Shown: one piece after another, positions 44,367-54,263 of the stretch
Position numbering within the stretch: position 1 is the first letter of the stretch
How the letters are laid out: every line of letters starts with the position of its first letter
Source of the DNA: Maritalea porphyrae
GTDB taxonomy: Bacteria; Pseudomonadota; Alphaproteobacteria; Rhizobiales; Devosiaceae
Assembly: GCF_030159895.1 (NCBI RefSeq)
Contig: NZ_BSNI01000001.1
Location: forward strand, 210,485 to 274,484
Direction of reading: 5' to 3'
Length of the DNA: 64,000 bases
Position numbers and translations under genes: made by a program
Notes under the pieces: generated by a model
Seen by the model: only the letters and a program-made list of their open reading frames with translations
Databases searched by the model: none
Told to the model about the DNA's origin: nothing

Positions 44367-44431
44367 GCCAGGTTTTGGCAAGTCACCACAATCAAATCCT
44401 CACCCATATTGAGGCACGATTTCAAAAATAC

Positions 44432-44457
44432 TTCAAGCCTAAAATTTTGAGCTTGAA
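44432..44457. promoter_or_regulatory. 26-bp imperfect palindrome, candidate MarR operator
   Basis: The arms TTCAAGC and GCTTGAA are perfect, and the centre AAAATTTT is itself palindromic, giving 11 of 13 matching positions per half. It lies between the divergent formamidase and monooxygenase/reductase genes, 50 bases before the latter's ATG. The size and symmetry suit a MarR dimer, and a marR gene lies in the plus operon. The link is inference. Confidence 0.6.
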
Positions 44458-44506
44458 ATACATTTTCGACAGTGCCATCATATTGAAAATTGAACGGGAG
44501 GGTTTG

Positions 44507-46795
44507 ATGAGAATTTTGTGCCTCGGCGGCGGCCCAGCTGCGCTCTATTTTGCCATCAGCATGAAGCTGCGCGATCCATCGCATAACATCACCATCATCG
44601 AACGCAACCAAGCCGACGACACCTTTGGCTGGGGCGTCGTTTTGAGCGATGAGACCCTCGACAATATGGCGGTCAACGACAAAATCTCGTCCGATATGAT
44701 CCGCGAGCACTTCGCCTATTGGGACGATATTGCGGTGCATCACCGTGGCACAAAAACTGTATCCACAGGCCATGGATTTTGTGGCGTTGGCCGCAAACAA
44801 ATGCTTTTGCTTTTGCAAGAGCGCGCCCGCCAACTAAACATTGAAATGCAGTTCGGCACCGAAGCAAAACCAGCCACTGAATATATGAAAGAATATGACC
44901 TGGTGGTCGGTGCCGACGGGCTCAATTCGAAAACGCGCACAGAGTTTGCAGGCCATTTCAAGCCCGACATCGATGTACGCGCCTGTAAATTTGTATGGCT
45001 GGGCACCCACCAAAAATTTGATGACGCATTCACCTTCATCTTTGAAGAAACCGAGCATGGCTGGGTTTGGGCCCACGCCTATCAGTTTGACAACGACACG
45101 GCCACATTCATTGTCGAGTGCGGCCAAGAAACCTTCGACAAGTTCGGCTTTGGCGAACTAAGCCAGCAAGAAAGCATCGCGATTTGCGAACAGATTTTCA
45201 AGGACCATCTAGGCGGTCATAGCTTGATGACCAATGCCAAGCATATCCGTGGTTCTGCTTGGATCAATTTCCCACGCGTCCTGTGCGAAAAATGGCACCA
45301 TGAGAATGTTGTGCTTTTGGGCGATGCCTCCGCAACAGCCCACTTCTCAATTGGCTCAGGCACAAAGCTAGCCTTTGAAAGCGCCATCGCTCTTGCAGAA
45401 TTTTTGCACACAGAACCAACAATGGAAGATGCGTTCAAAAAATACCAAGAAGACCGTCGCTTAGATGTTTTGCGTTTGCAGTCAGCGGCCCGCAATTCCA
45501 CCGAATGGTTTGAGCAAGTAGAACGCTATCTCGATCTTGATCCTGTACAATTCAACTATTCATTGCTGACCCGCTCACAACGCATTAGCCACGAAAATCT
45601 GCGCCTGCGCGATCCTGAATGGCTTAAATCTGCCGAGACTTGGTTTCAGACCCAAGCCGGTGCAAAAAACACCCACCGCGCGCCAATGTTTGCCCCGTTC
45701 AAACTACGCGAGATGGAATTGGAAAACCGCGTCGTCGTATCTCCGATGGCTCAATATAAAGCCAAAGGGGGCTGCCCCACAGACTGGCACTTCTCCCATT
45801 ATGCGGAAAGAGCCAAAGGCGGCGCGGGACTTGTTTATGTGGAAATGACCTGCGTTTCACCTGAAGGTCGCATCACACCTGGCTGCCCAGGCCTTTATGC
45901 ACCAGAACATGAAACAGCTTGGAAGCGTATTACTGATTTCGTGCATGCCGAAACAAGCGCCAAGATGTGCTGCCAAATTGGCCATTCAGGCCGCAAAGGC
46001 TCCACCCAATTGGGCTGGGAAGAAATGGATGCCCCGCTTAAGAACGACAATTGGCCACTTCTTTCAGCGTCGGACATTCCTTGGTCAAAAAATAACGCTA
46101 CACCAAAGGCAATGGATCGCGCTGATATGGATATGGTGCGCGACCAATTCGTATCCTCAGTTGAAATGGCAGAACGATCCGGATTTGACATGATCGAATT
46201 GCACGCAGCCCACGGCTATTTGATTTCATCCTTCATTTCCCCAATGTCCAACAATCGCAGCGACGAGTATGGCGGTTCGCTTGAAAATCGCATGCGCTAT
46301 CCACTCGAAGTTGCCCGCGCCATGCGCGCTGTATGGCCAGACGAAAAGCCAATGTCTGTGCGCATTTCAGCGAATGACTGGGTTGGCGATGACGGCGTAA
46401 CGCCCGAAGAAGCGGTAGAGATCGCCAAGATGTTCGCTGAAACCGGCATCGATATTATTGATGTGTCAGCAGGGCAAACTTCGACTGACGCTAAGCCGGT
46501 TTATGGTCGCATGTTCCAAACACCATTTTCAGACCGTATCCGCAACGATACCGGGCTTAAAACAATGGCGGTGGGCAACATTTATGAACCCGACCATGTG
46601 AATTCAATTCTAATTGCTGGGCGCGCCGATTTGGTTTGCCTTGCGCGACCACACCTTGCCAATCCATACTGGACGCTACACGCAGCAGCGGCGCTGGGTG
46701 ACAAACAAACTGAATGGCCCGATCCATATCACCCCGGCCGCGATCAAATGATGCGCCTCGCTGAACGCGCTGAAGGCATAGGGATCAAGGTATGA
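44507..46795 (+). CDS. 2-aminobenzoyl-CoA monooxygenase/reductase (salicylyl-CoA 5-hydroxylase-type fusion)
   Basis: A 762-residue two-domain flavoprotein. Residues 1-390 form a PHBH-type FAD monooxygenase: [14 protein letters not shown] (FAD), [17 protein letters not shown] (FAD ribityl). From about 393 to 762 it is an old-yellow-enzyme-like reductase: [39 protein letters not shown] with the His pair near 565, and [15 protein letters not shown]. The same fusion in Azoarcus evansii hydroxylates and reduces 2-aminobenzoyl-CoA to 2-amino-5-oxocyclohex-1-enecarbonyl-CoA; salicylyl-CoA 5-hydroxylase is the other known annotation. The ligase and kynureninase genes in the operon favour aminobenzoyl-CoA. 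GGGAGG precedes the ATG. It overlaps the SDR gene by four bases. Confidence 0.88.
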   Translation: MRILCLGGGPAALYFAISMKLRDPSHNITIIERNQADDTFGWGVVLSDETLDNMAVNDKISSDMIREHFAYWDDIAVHHRGTKTVSTGHGFCGVGRKQMLLLLQERARQLNIEMQFGTEAKPATEYMKEYDLVVGADGLNSKTRTEFAGHFKPDIDVRACKFVWLGTHQKFDDAFTFIFEETEHGWVWAHAYQFDNDTATFIVECGQETFDKFGFGELSQQESIAICEQIFKDHLGGHSLMTNAKHIRGSAWINFPRVLCEKWHHENVVLLGDASATAHFSIGSGTKLAFESAIALAEFLHTEPTMEDAFKKYQEDRRLDVLRLQSAARNSTEWFEQVERYLDLDPVQFNYSLLTRSQRISHENLRLRDPEWLKSAETWFQTQAGAKNTHRAPMFAPFKLREMELENRVVVSPMAQYKAKGGCPTDWHFSHYAERAKGGAGLVYVEMTCVSPEGRITPGCPGLYAPEHETAWKRITDFVHAETSAKMCCQIGHSGRKGSTQLGWEEMDAPLKNDNWPLLSASDIPWSKNNATPKAMDRADMDMVRDQFVSSVEMAERSGFDMIELHAAHGYLISSFISPMSNNRSDEYGGSLENRMRYPLEVARAMRAVWPDEKPMSVRISANDWVGDDGVTPEEAVEIAKMFAETGIDIIDVSAGQTSTDAKPVYGRMFQTPFSDRIRNDTGLKTMAVGNIYEPDHVNSILIAGRADLVCLARPHLANPYWTLHAAAALGDKQTEWPDPYHPGRDQMMRLAERAEGIGIKV

Positions 46796-47538
46796 GCATT
46801 TCTGGCAAAAAGGTTTTGATCACAGGTGGCGGCACCGGCGTTGGCGCAGATATGGCCCTCGCCTTCGCTGAGAAAGGCGCAAATGTCTTCATTTCTGGTC
46901 GCACAAAAGCGTCTCTTCACAAGGTCGCGGCAAAACACAAGTCCATCCAAGCCGTAGTTGCAGATGTGACCGACGAAAACTCGGTCAAAGCCCTGTTCGA
47001 CCAAATTGGCCCCATGGACATTGTAGTTGCCAATGCAGGCGCGGCGGAAAGTGCCCCAATTGTCAAAACAGACCTAGACAGTTGGAACCGCATGATCGCA
47101 GTCAATCTAACTGGCGTATTTCTAACCCTCAAAGAGGGCCTAGTGCGTATGCAGGGCAAAGATTGGGGCCGTCTAATTTCTGTTGCTTCAACTGCGGGCC
47201 TAAAAGGCTATGCCTATGTTGCACCATATACCGCCGCCAAACATGGCGTGGTTGGCCTCACCAAATCTGTGGCGCTTGAAGTGGCGAAAAAGGGCATCAC
47301 CGTCAACGCGATCTGCCCAGGGTTTCTCAACACAGAAATGACGGACCGGTCCGTTGAAACGATTGTTGAAAAGACCGGCATGAAAGAAGATGACGCGCGT
47401 GCAACCATCGCAAAAAACAACCCGCAAGGGCGACTAATCGAACCATCAGAAGTATCTGCCACCGCACTTTGGCTATGTGGCGAAGGTTCTGATGGGATCA
47501 ATGGACAAGCCATTTCAATTTCAGGGGGCGAAATATGA
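46792..47538 (+). CDS. Short-chain dehydrogenase (3-hydroxyacyl-CoA dehydrogenase role likely)
   Basis: A 248-residue [24 protein letters not shown] (TGxxxGxG cofactor motif), NAG in [10 protein letters not shown], catalytic Ser in [12 protein letters not shown] and the YTAAK Tyr/Lys pair, then the [11 protein letters not shown] loop. It would oxidise or reduce a hydroxyl/keto group of an alicyclic CoA ester after dearomatisation. This fits a beta-oxidation-type 3-hydroxyacyl-CoA dehydrogenase, but the exact step is inferred from the operon. Four-base overlaps tie it to the monooxygenase/reductase before it and marR after it. Confidence 0.85.
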   Translation: MSISGKKVLITGGGTGVGADMALAFAEKGANVFISGRTKASLHKVAAKHKSIQAVVADVTDENSVKALFDQIGPMDIVVANAGAAESAPIVKTDLDSWNRMIAVNLTGVFLTLKEGLVRMQGKDWGRLISVASTAGLKGYAYVAPYTAAKHGVVGLTKSVALEVAKKGITVNAICPGFLNTEMTDRSVETIVEKTGMKEDDARATIAKNNPQGRLIEPSEVSATALWLCGEGSDGINGQAISISGGEI

Positions 47539-47999
47539 GCGTGGCAAACGAGAAACTTGAAGACCAACCTGTAAGCAAACAGCGATTGCGGCTTTGGCTG
47601 CAAATGCTCAAAACCACACGGTTCATCGAAAACGAATTGCGTGAAGAACTCCGGCTTGGCTTTCAATCCACCCTGCCGCGTTTTGATGTGATGGCCATGC
47701 TCGATCGCACCCGCGAAGGGCTGCGCATGAGCCAGCTCTCCAAACAATTGATGGTCTCAAACGGCAATGTCACCGGCATCATTGATCGATTGGTGCAAGA
47801 AGGTTTTGTGATGCGGGTGCAAGTAAAGGGCGACAAGCGCGCCACCCTCGTGCGCCTCACCCCTAAAGGCATCGAAAAATTTGCCGAAATGGCAGCAGAG
47901 CACGAGCGCTGGATCAACGAGCATCTCAAAGAGATCGACGAAACCGAAATCGGACATTTCATCGACATTCTATCAAAAGTGCGGGAGGAAGATCATTGA
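47535..47999 (+). CDS. MarR-family regulator
   Basis: A 154-residue winged-helix dimer. The HTH is [28 protein letters not shown], with the wing [16 protein letters not shown]. Many MarR proteins of aromatic pathways release DNA on binding an aryl-CoA intermediate. Here 2-aminobenzoyl-CoA would be the natural inducer (inference). It lies within the operon it probably controls, and the palindrome at 44432-44457 is the best operator candidate. Confidence 0.9.
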   Translation: MSVANEKLEDQPVSKQRLRLWLQMLKTTRFIENELREELRLGFQSTLPRFDVMAMLDRTREGLRMSQLSKQLMVSNGNVTGIIDRLVQEGFVMRVQVKGDKRATLVRLTPKGIEKFAEMAAEHERWINEHLKEIDETEIGHFIDILSKVREEDH

Positions 48000-48814
48000 C
48001 CCCCGTTTCGATGAAAGACTTGAAACCAGAGCACTTTTCTTGGGAAATGGATGGCCGGGTTGCTATCATCAACCTGCTGCGACCTGAGCGCAAAAACCCG
48101 CTGACCTTTGAAAGCTACGCCGAGTTGCGCGACACGTTCCGGCAGATGGTTTACGCTGACGATGTCGATGTGGTGGTGTTCAAATCCAATGGCGGCAACT
48201 TCTGCTCCGGCGGCGATGTGCACGACATTATTGGCCCGCTCGTCAATATGGATATGAAGCAGCTGTTGGCCTTTACCCGCATGACCGGCGATTTGGTCAA
48301 AGCCATGCTCTATTGCGGCAAACCAATCATCTCCGCAATTGATGGTGTTTGCGTTGGCGCAGGTGCCATCATCGCCATGTGCTCAGATTTACGCCTTGCC
48401 ACACCGGAAGCCAAAACCGCGTTCCTGTTTACCCGTGTTGGCCTCGCAGGTTGTGATATGGGCGCATGCGCAATGTTGCCACGCATCATCGGCCAAGGCC
48501 GCGCCGCAGAACTGCTATATACCGGCCGATCCATGAGCGCGGAAGAAGGCGCAAACTGGGGCTTTTTCAATGCCCTGCATAGCGCCGACGAGCTCGAGAC
48601 AGCGGCCATCAAAATGGCGCAACGCATTGCTTCAGGTCCAACATTTGCCCACGGCATCACCAAGACCCAATTGAACCAGGAATGGAACATGTCGCTGGAC
48701 CAAGCGATCGAGGCAGAAGCTCAAGCGCAAGCCATTTGCATGCAAACCCAAGATTTTGAGCGCGCCTACAACGCTTTTGTGAAAAAAGAAAAACCGGTTT
48801 TTGAGGGCGACTGA
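47996..48814 (+). CDS. Enoyl-CoA hydratase/isomerase family protein
   Basis: A 272-residue crotonase-fold protein. It shows [15 protein letters not shown] (oxyanion-hole segment), [35 protein letters not shown] with the second oxyanion Gly, and [19 protein letters not shown]. It would hydrate or hydrolytically open the ring of an unsaturated alicyclic CoA ester in the lower aminobenzoyl-CoA pathway. The TTG start is chosen because GGGAGG lies 7 bases upstream and it overlaps the marR stop (TTGA); an ATG at 48011 is an alternative. Confidence 0.88.
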   Translation: MTPVSMKDLKPEHFSWEMDGRVAIINLLRPERKNPLTFESYAELRDTFRQMVYADDVDVVVFKSNGGNFCSGGDVHDIIGPLVNMDMKQLLAFTRMTGDLVKAMLYCGKPIISAIDGVCVGAGAIIAMCSDLRLATPEAKTAFLFTRVGLAGCDMGACAMLPRIIGQGRAAELLYTGRSMSAEEGANWGFFNALHSADELETAAIKMAQRIASGPTFAHGITKTQLNQEWNMSLDQAIEAEAQAQAICMQTQDFERAYNAFVKKEKPVFEGD

Positions 48815-49959
48815 TGTCAGATAAGAGCTTTCTGAATTGGCCTTTTTTTGAAGACAAACACCGCGCACTGTCTCAAGAACTTGAAGCATGGTGCAGTGCA
48901 AACCTGCCTGTCGATCATTCGGACACGGACGCTGCCTGCCAAAAGCTTGTTGCTGATCTGGGCGCCGCTGGCTTTCTTATCCATTCAGGCGCAAACATAG
49001 ACGAAAAGCTCGACGTGCGCAGCCTTTGCTTGATCCGCGAAACGCTTGCACGCCATGATGGGCTGGCCGATTTTGCCTTTGCCATGCAGGGCCTTGGCAT
49101 GGGCGCGGTATCTTTGTTTGGCACCAGTGAACAGCGTGACTGGCTGAAGAAAACACGTTCCGGCGAAGCCATCTCTGCATTCGCACTAAGCGAGCCAAAA
49201 TCAGGATCAGACGTTGCCAATATCGAATGCAGCGCTGAACTGAAGGGCAATCATTATGTCCTGAACGGCGAAAAAACGTGGATATCAAATGGCGGCATTG
49301 CTAATATCTATGTTGTGTTTGCGCGCACAGGCGAAGGCCCCGGCGCAAAAGGACTTTCCGCCTTTTTGGTTCCCGCAGATACAGACGGGCTCGAAATCGC
49401 CGAGCGCATCGATGTTGTCGCCCCACATCCGCTGGCGCGTCTCAAATTCACTGATATGCAATTGCCGCCTTCCGCAATGATCGGTTCGCCAGGGCAAGGC
49501 TTCAAGATCGCCATGTCGGTCTTGGATGTTTTCCGCTCAACTGTAGGCGCTGCGGCCCTTGGCTTTGCGCGCCGTGCATTGGACGAAACGCTCAATCGCG
49601 CATCAAACCGCGAACTGTTCGGCGCACCGCTTTTTGATTTACAAATGGTTCAGGGCCACATTGCAGATATGGCGCTTGATGTAGATGCCGCCGCGTTACT
49701 CGTTTATCGCGCCGCATGGACAAAAGATATGGGCGCAGAACGCGTGACGCGCGAAGCCGCCATGGCCAAGCTATACGCCACAGACAAAGCACAAGAAGTT
49801 ATTGATAAGGCTGTTCAAATCCACGGAGGGGATGGAGTTCGCAAGGGCTCGATTGTGGAAAGCCTATATCGCGAGATTCGCGCATTACGCATTTATGAGG
49901 GCGCATCTGACGTCCAAAAAATCGTGATCGCGCGGCAAGCAATGGGAGAGAGATCATGA
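48814..49959 (+). CDS. Acyl-CoA dehydrogenase
   Basis: A 381-residue flavoprotein of the acyl-CoA dehydrogenase family: [18 protein letters not shown] and [20 protein letters not shown] (FAD and substrate motifs), [14 protein letters not shown] segment as [14 protein letters not shown], and [15 protein letters not shown], where the Glu of YEG is the usual catalytic base. It introduces a double bond next to the CoA thioester, passing electrons to ETF. In this operon it probably acts on an alicyclic aminobenzoyl-CoA derivative. It begins on the last base of the hydratase stop (TGATG). Confidence 0.9.
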   Translation: MSDKSFLNWPFFEDKHRALSQELEAWCSANLPVDHSDTDAACQKLVADLGAAGFLIHSGANIDEKLDVRSLCLIRETLARHDGLADFAFAMQGLGMGAVSLFGTSEQRDWLKKTRSGEAISAFALSEPKSGSDVANIECSAELKGNHYVLNGEKTWISNGGIANIYVVFARTGEGPGAKGLSAFLVPADTDGLEIAERIDVVAPHPLARLKFTDMQLPPSAMIGSPGQGFKIAMSVLDVFRSTVGAAALGFARRALDETLNRASNRELFGAPLFDLQMVQGHIADMALDVDAAALLVYRAAWTKDMGAERVTREAAMAKLYATDKAQEVIDKAVQIHGGDGVRKGSIVESLYREIRALRIYEGASDVQKIVIARQAMGERS

Positions 49960-51575
49960 AGCTGGGACCATCGGCGCATACCGACACGTTTACGCGGGAC
50001 AACCTGCCGCCAGAAGACCAATGGCCGACCTTTCTCACTGAGAATTTCAACTATCCTGAGCGGATTAATGTTGGCCGCATCTTAACCGATGGCATGGTCG
50101 AAAAAGGTTTTGGCGACAATGTCGCGCTAATTGGCAATGGCCGTCAGCGCACTTACAAAGAACTTGCTGATTGGACGAACCGCCTCGCCCACACATTGGT
50201 AGAAGACTATGGGGTAAAGCCGGGCAACCGCATTCTCATTCGCTCCGCCAACAACCCTGCAATGGTTGCCTGCTGGCTCGCAGCCACAAAGGCAGGCGCA
50301 GTGGTGGTCAACACCATGCCTATGCTACGCGCGGGTGAATTGTCGGCCATCGTCGACAAAGCCGAAATCAGCTTTGCGCTCTGCGACAGCCGGATGATGG
50401 ATGAAATCGTTTCATGCGGAAAAACCTCGAAATTTCTCAAAACCATTGTCAGCTTTGATGGCACCGCCAACCACGACGCGGAACTTGATCGGATTGCCCT
50501 CGGCAAACCCGTCAAGTTTGATTGCGTAGATACGGGCCGCGACGATGTGGCACTTTTGGGCTTCACCTCCGGCACCACAGGTGATCCCAAAGCCACCATG
50601 CATTTCCATCGCGATCTCTTGATGATTGCCGATGGCTATGCGCAAGAAGTGCTCGGCGTTACCCCAAAAGATGTCTTCGTTGGCTCGCCCCCATTGGCGT
50701 TCACTTTTGGTCTTGGCGGCCTAGCGATCTTCCCGCTTCGGTTTGGCGCGACGGCGACGCTGCTGGAAACTGCCTCTCCCGCAAATATGATCGAAATCAT
50801 CGAAACCCACAAAGCCACCATTTGCTTCACAGCCCCCACCGCTTACCGAGCCATGATGCGCGCCATGGATGAAGGCGCTGACCTTTCAACATTGCGATGT
50901 GCGGTGTCTGCAGGCGAGACGCTCCCTGCTCCCGTATTTGATGAATGGCGCGAAAAAACCGGCAAACCAATGCTTGATGGCATTGGTGCCACCGAAATGC
51001 TGCACATTTTCATCACCAATCGATTTGAAGATGCAAAAGCGGCGTGCACTGGGCGTCCTGTGACCGGCTATGAAGCGAAAGTCGTCGACGACAACATGAA
51101 CGAAATGCCACGTGGCGAACCTGGTCGCTTGGCCGTTCGCGGCCCAACCGGATGTCGATATCTGGCCGATGATCGCCAAGCCAAATATGTGCGCGACGGT
51201 TGGAATATTACCGGCGATACATTTGTGCAAGATGATCATGGCTATTTCCATTTCGCCGCCCGCAATGATGATATGATCGTCTCTGCTGGCTACAACATTG
51301 CCGGCCCTGAAGTTGAAGCCGCCCTATTGGCGCACCCGCATGTGGTTGAGTGCGCCGTGGTTGGCGCACCGGATGAGGATCGCGGCTTTATCGTTCAGGC
51401 GCATGTTGTTTTGGCCGATGATGTGCCAAAAGATGAATACACCATCAAGCGATTGCAGGATCATGTGAAAGCCACCATCGCACCCTATAAATATCCGCGT
51501 TCTGTGATCTTCACCGACGCACTGCCAAAAACCCAAACGGGCAAGATCCAGCGTTTTCAATTGCGAGCATCGTAA
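49956..51575 (+). CDS. abmG: 2-aminobenzoate (anthranilate)-CoA ligase
   Basis: A 539-residue adenylate-forming ligase of the benzoate-CoA ligase group. The N-terminus [25 protein letters not shown] is typical of 2-aminobenzoate-CoA ligases. The AMP motif is [21 protein letters not shown], with A5-like [12 protein letters not shown]7 [13 protein letters not shown] and the C-terminal Lys in [13 protein letters not shown]. It activates anthranilate with ATP and CoA to 2-aminobenzoyl-CoA. Benzoate or salicylate are the alternative substrates, but kynureninase directly downstream produces anthranilate. It overlaps the dehydrogenase gene by four bases. Confidence 0.87.
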   Translation: MKLGPSAHTDTFTRDNLPPEDQWPTFLTENFNYPERINVGRILTDGMVEKGFGDNVALIGNGRQRTYKELADWTNRLAHTLVEDYGVKPGNRILIRSANNPAMVACWLAATKAGAVVVNTMPMLRAGELSAIVDKAEISFALCDSRMMDEIVSCGKTSKFLKTIVSFDGTANHDAELDRIALGKPVKFDCVDTGRDDVALLGFTSGTTGDPKATMHFHRDLLMIADGYAQEVLGVTPKDVFVGSPPLAFTFGLGGLAIFPLRFGATATLLETASPANMIEIIETHKATICFTAPTAYRAMMRAMDEGADLSTLRCAVSAGETLPAPVFDEWREKTGKPMLDGIGATEMLHIFITNRFEDAKAACTGRPVTGYEAKVVDDNMNEMPRGEPGRLAVRGPTGCRYLADDRQAKYVRDGWNITGDTFVQDDHGYFHFAARNDDMIVSAGYNIAGPEVEAALLAHPHVVECAVVGAPDEDRGFIVQAHVVLADDVPKDEYTIKRLQDHVKATIAPYKYPRSVIFTDALPKTQTGKIQRFQLRAS

Positions 51576-51582
51576 AAGTCAA

Positions 51583-52776
51583 ATGAGCATTTTTCAAAAG
51601 ACCAAATCCATGTTTCACCTGCCCGAAGGTGTGATTTATCTCGATGGCAATTCTTTGGGACCCTTGCCCAAAGCAACGCCCGAGAAGGTGGGCAGCATGT
51701 TGACCCAAGAGTGGGGCGACATGCTGATCACCGGCTGGAACAAAGCCGATTGGATGGGACAACCAGCACGCATTGGAGACCGTATCGGTAAACTCATTGG
51801 CGCACCCGCTGGCTACGTGGTTATGGGTGATACATTGTCGATCAAGGTCTACCAAGCCGTGGCGTCAGCGCTTGAGCTAAACCAAAGCCGCAAAGTAGTC
51901 CTTTCAGACAATGGCAATTTCCCCACAGATCTTTACATGGTCGATGGTCTGCTGAAGTCACTCAACAACGGGCATGAACTGCGCCTTGCCGATCCTGAAA
52001 ATGTGGAAGCTGAGCTAAGCGAAGAGATCGCCGTGTTGATGCTCACCGAGGTGGATTACCGCACTGGCCGCAAGCACGACATGAAAACGATCACCGAAAA
52101 AGCGCATGCGCTTGGTATCATCGTGATTTGGGACTTGGCCCACTCTGCTGGCGCGGTTGAAGTTGACCTTACCGCTTGCGACGCCGACTTTGCCGTGGGC
52201 TGTACCTACAAATACCTAAACGGTGGCCCGGGCGCACCCGCCTTCATCTATGTGGCGCCCAAACATCAGAACAATATCCGCCCTGCCCTTTCTGGCTGGA
52301 TGGGACATGCCTCCCCCTTCGCGTTTGATCTAGATTATCAGGCAGGTGCTGGCATCGAACGGATGCGCGTTGGTACACCGCCAGTGATTGCGCTCACAGC
52401 GCTTGAAGCGTCCCTAGACATTTGGGACATGGTCTCAATGGCCGACGTGCGCGCCAAATCAATTCAATTGTGCGATCTGTTTATTTCAGAGGTGGAGGCG
52501 CGTTGCCCAAACCTTGAATTGGCCAGTCCGCGCGATGGCAACAATCGCGGTTCGCAGGTTTCATTCAAATTCGAACATGCCTATGCCGGCATGCAGGCCC
52601 TTATTGCCAACGGTGTGATCGGCGATTTCCGTGCGCCAAACTCTATGCGTTTTGGCTTCACCCCACTTTACATCGACGAAGATGATGTTGTTGGTGCAGC
52701 CACAATATTGGAACGTGTCATCAATGAAAAGTTGTGGGATAATCCGCAATATCAAACACGGTCACGAGTAACCTAA
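51583..52776 (+). CDS. kynU: Kynureninase
   Basis: A 397-residue PLP enzyme that cleaves kynurenine to anthranilate and alanine. YLDGNSLGPLPKATPEKV is the N-terminal family signature. WDLAHSAGAVEVDL contains the PLP-stacking/Asp region. GCTYKYLNGGPGAPAFIYV carries the Schiff-base Lys, and NNRGSQVSFKFEH and FRAPNSMRFGFTPLYI bind the substrate carboxylate. It lies 7 bases after the ligase gene and supplies that enzyme's substrate. Confidence 0.95.
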   Translation: MSIFQKTKSMFHLPEGVIYLDGNSLGPLPKATPEKVGSMLTQEWGDMLITGWNKADWMGQPARIGDRIGKLIGAPAGYVVMGDTLSIKVYQAVASALELNQSRKVVLSDNGNFPTDLYMVDGLLKSLNNGHELRLADPENVEAELSEEIAVLMLTEVDYRTGRKHDMKTITEKAHALGIIVIWDLAHSAGAVEVDLTACDADFAVGCTYKYLNGGPGAPAFIYVAPKHQNNIRPALSGWMGHASPFAFDLDYQAGAGIERMRVGTPPVIALTALEASLDIWDMVSMADVRAKSIQLCDLFISEVEARCPNLELASPRDGNNRGSQVSFKFEHAYAGMQALIANGVIGDFRAPNSMRFGFTPLYIDEDDVVGAATILERVINEKLWDNPQYQTRSRVT

Positions 52777-52945
52777 ATGCAATCACCATTCGGTCATATC
52801 AATCAAAACTGGGCGCAACATCACTTTGTTGCGTGCGATTGGTATGTGACCGATGAAAGTCGTTTTGGTATCCCACGCGGCGATGCCGCCAATTTGAACT
52901 AGCAATTGTTCTTCGCCCAATTTCGGGAAATGCTGTAATTCAATA
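52777..52945. other. Gap between kynU and kynA with two weak small frames
   Basis: 169 bases. A 41-residue plus-strand frame starts right at the kynU stop (52777-52902; begins MQSPFGHINQNWAQHHF). A minus-strand frame covers 52783-52974 and would overlap the kynA start. Neither has a ribosome site or a recognised family. A short translated linker, a leader region or a secondary promoter for kynA are all possible. Confidence 0.4.
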
Positions 52946-52954
52946 TTGGACATA

Positions 52955-53803
52955 ATGATGACTAACGAAAACAAGCCCTACGACCCCGCCAAAGAAGGCG
53001 CTCAAATGTCGTTCGACGGACGCATGTCCTATGGCGACTACTTACAAATCGACAAAATCCTAGACGCGCAAAAGCCACTCTCGACGGCCCATGATGAAAT
53101 GCTGTTTATCATTCAGCATCAAACATCTGAATTGTGGATGCGCCTTGCTATTCATGAATTAATCGCCGCCCGCAACGCGCTGCGCAATGACGACCTAGCG
53201 CCCGCGTTTAAAATGCTCGCGCGCGTCGCTCGCATTTTCGAACAACTCAATAGCGCATGGGACGTGCTGCGCACCATGACCCCAAGCGAATACACTGAAT
53301 TTCGCAACACGCTTGGGCAGTCATCAGGCTTCCAATCTCAACAGTACCGGCAAGTTGAATATATTTTGGGCAACCGCAACAAAGCGATGCTCAAACCGCA
53401 CGCGCACAAACCGCACATCCATCAATTGTTGGACGATGAACTCAATCAACCAAGCCTATATGACGAAGCACTGCGCTTGCTCAATCGCAACGGTGTTGAC
53501 GTACCTAATGAGATTTTAACAAGAGATGTGCGCGAGCAACATCAGCCCTCTAGCGATGTCGAAAACGCATGGAAAATTGTTTATCAAGACACAAGCAAAT
53601 ATTGGACGCTCTACGAGTTGGCTGAAAAGCTTGTTGATTTTGAGGATTATTTCCGCCGCTGGCGCTTTAATCACGTTACAACAGTTGAGCGAATTATTGG
53701 ATTTAAGCGGGGAACCGGCGGCACTGGCGGTGTATCCTATCTCCGGCGTATGCTGGAAGTAGAACTGTTCCCCGAACTATGGCATGTGAGGACCCAGCTA
53801 TGA
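52955..53803 (+). CDS. kynA: Tryptophan 2,3-dioxygenase
   Basis: A 282-residue haem dioxygenase that opens the indole ring of tryptophan to N-formylkynurenine. [20 protein letters not shown] and [21 protein letters not shown] near residues 20-70 are the TDO signatures with the active-site His. [21 protein letters not shown] has the Arg and Gly-rich substrate loop. [28 protein letters not shown] carries the proximal haem His and the GTGGTGG loop that closes on substrate. Starts at ATG 52955 or 52958 are equally possible, plus a TTG at 52946. It overlaps the Lrp-like gene by four bases. Confidence 0.95.
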   Translation: MMTNENKPYDPAKEGAQMSFDGRMSYGDYLQIDKILDAQKPLSTAHDEMLFIIQHQTSELWMRLAIHELIAARNALRNDDLAPAFKMLARVARIFEQLNSAWDVLRTMTPSEYTEFRNTLGQSSGFQSQQYRQVEYILGNRNKAMLKPHAHKPHIHQLLDDELNQPSLYDEALRLLNRNGVDVPNEILTRDVREQHQPSSDVENAWKIVYQDTSKYWTLYELAEKLVDFEDYFRRWRFNHVTTVERIIGFKRGTGGTGGVSYLRRMLEVELFPELWHVRTQL

Positions 53804-54039
53804 CCACTTGTGTTTTTGTGCAACTGCGTTGCGACCCCGGCAAGACGTACGAGGTCGCTGATGCCATCTATGAGCGTGAGATCACTTCCGAGCTCTATTC
53901 CACCAGCGGCAATTTCGATCTCTTGATGAAGATCTATATTCCTGAGGGTGAAGATGTGGGCATGTATATCAATGACAATATCTTGGACATTCCAGGTATT
54001 TCCCGATCGCTCACAACCTTAACTTTCAAGGCGTTTTAA
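53800..54039 (+). CDS. Stand-alone Lrp/AsnC ligand-binding (RAM) domain protein
   Basis: A 79-residue protein consisting only of the alpha-beta RAM domain of Lrp/AsnC regulators ([35 protein letters not shown] and [13 protein letters not shown]). There is no DNA-binding domain. Such free RAM proteins form decamers that bind amino acids and can act with a DNA-binding partner or by sensing metabolites. Being translated together with tryptophan dioxygenase, it may bind tryptophan or kynurenine. That is inference. It is the last gene of the operon, followed by a terminator. Confidence 0.88.
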   Translation: MTTCVFVQLRCDPGKTYEVADAIYEREITSELYSTSGNFDLLMKIYIPEGEDVGMYINDNILDIPGISRSLTTLTFKAF

Positions 54040-54100
54040 GCGTCCTTTGCTAAAGCCGTTTTGCAAATTGCAACTACGTATTTCCTCTTACACAACATCA

Positions 54101-54125
54101 CCGGCGTCGAAAGGCGCCGGGTTTC
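54101..54125 (+). terminator. Terminator of the aminobenzoate/kynurenine operon
   Basis: CCGGCG and CGCCGG form a perfect 6-bp stem (54101-54120) followed by GTTTCT, about 60 bases after the last gene. Confidence 0.65.
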
Positions 54126-54263
54126 TAGGACTTCGCTCCATTCTTAAAAGAAAACGCTTGATTTAATTAACCAATTTTGCAGCAAAGCCTGCCCAATTAA
54201 GCTTTTCTTTCTCTCAACCGACAAAAATACGCTCAGCAACAGGGAAATTGCGAGGGGCGAAAT

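Noticed and set aside
44507..46795. Salicylate degradation by salicylyl-CoA 5-hydroxylase
   Set aside because: The family fits, but kynureninase, the anthranilate-type ligase and tryptophan dioxygenase in the same operon point to 2-aminobenzoyl-CoA as substrate. It is kept as the named alternative.
52783..52974. 63-residue minus-strand frame between kynU and kynA
   Set aside because: It opposes the operon, overlaps the kynA start and has no ribosome site or recognised family; left as ambiguous in the gap entry.
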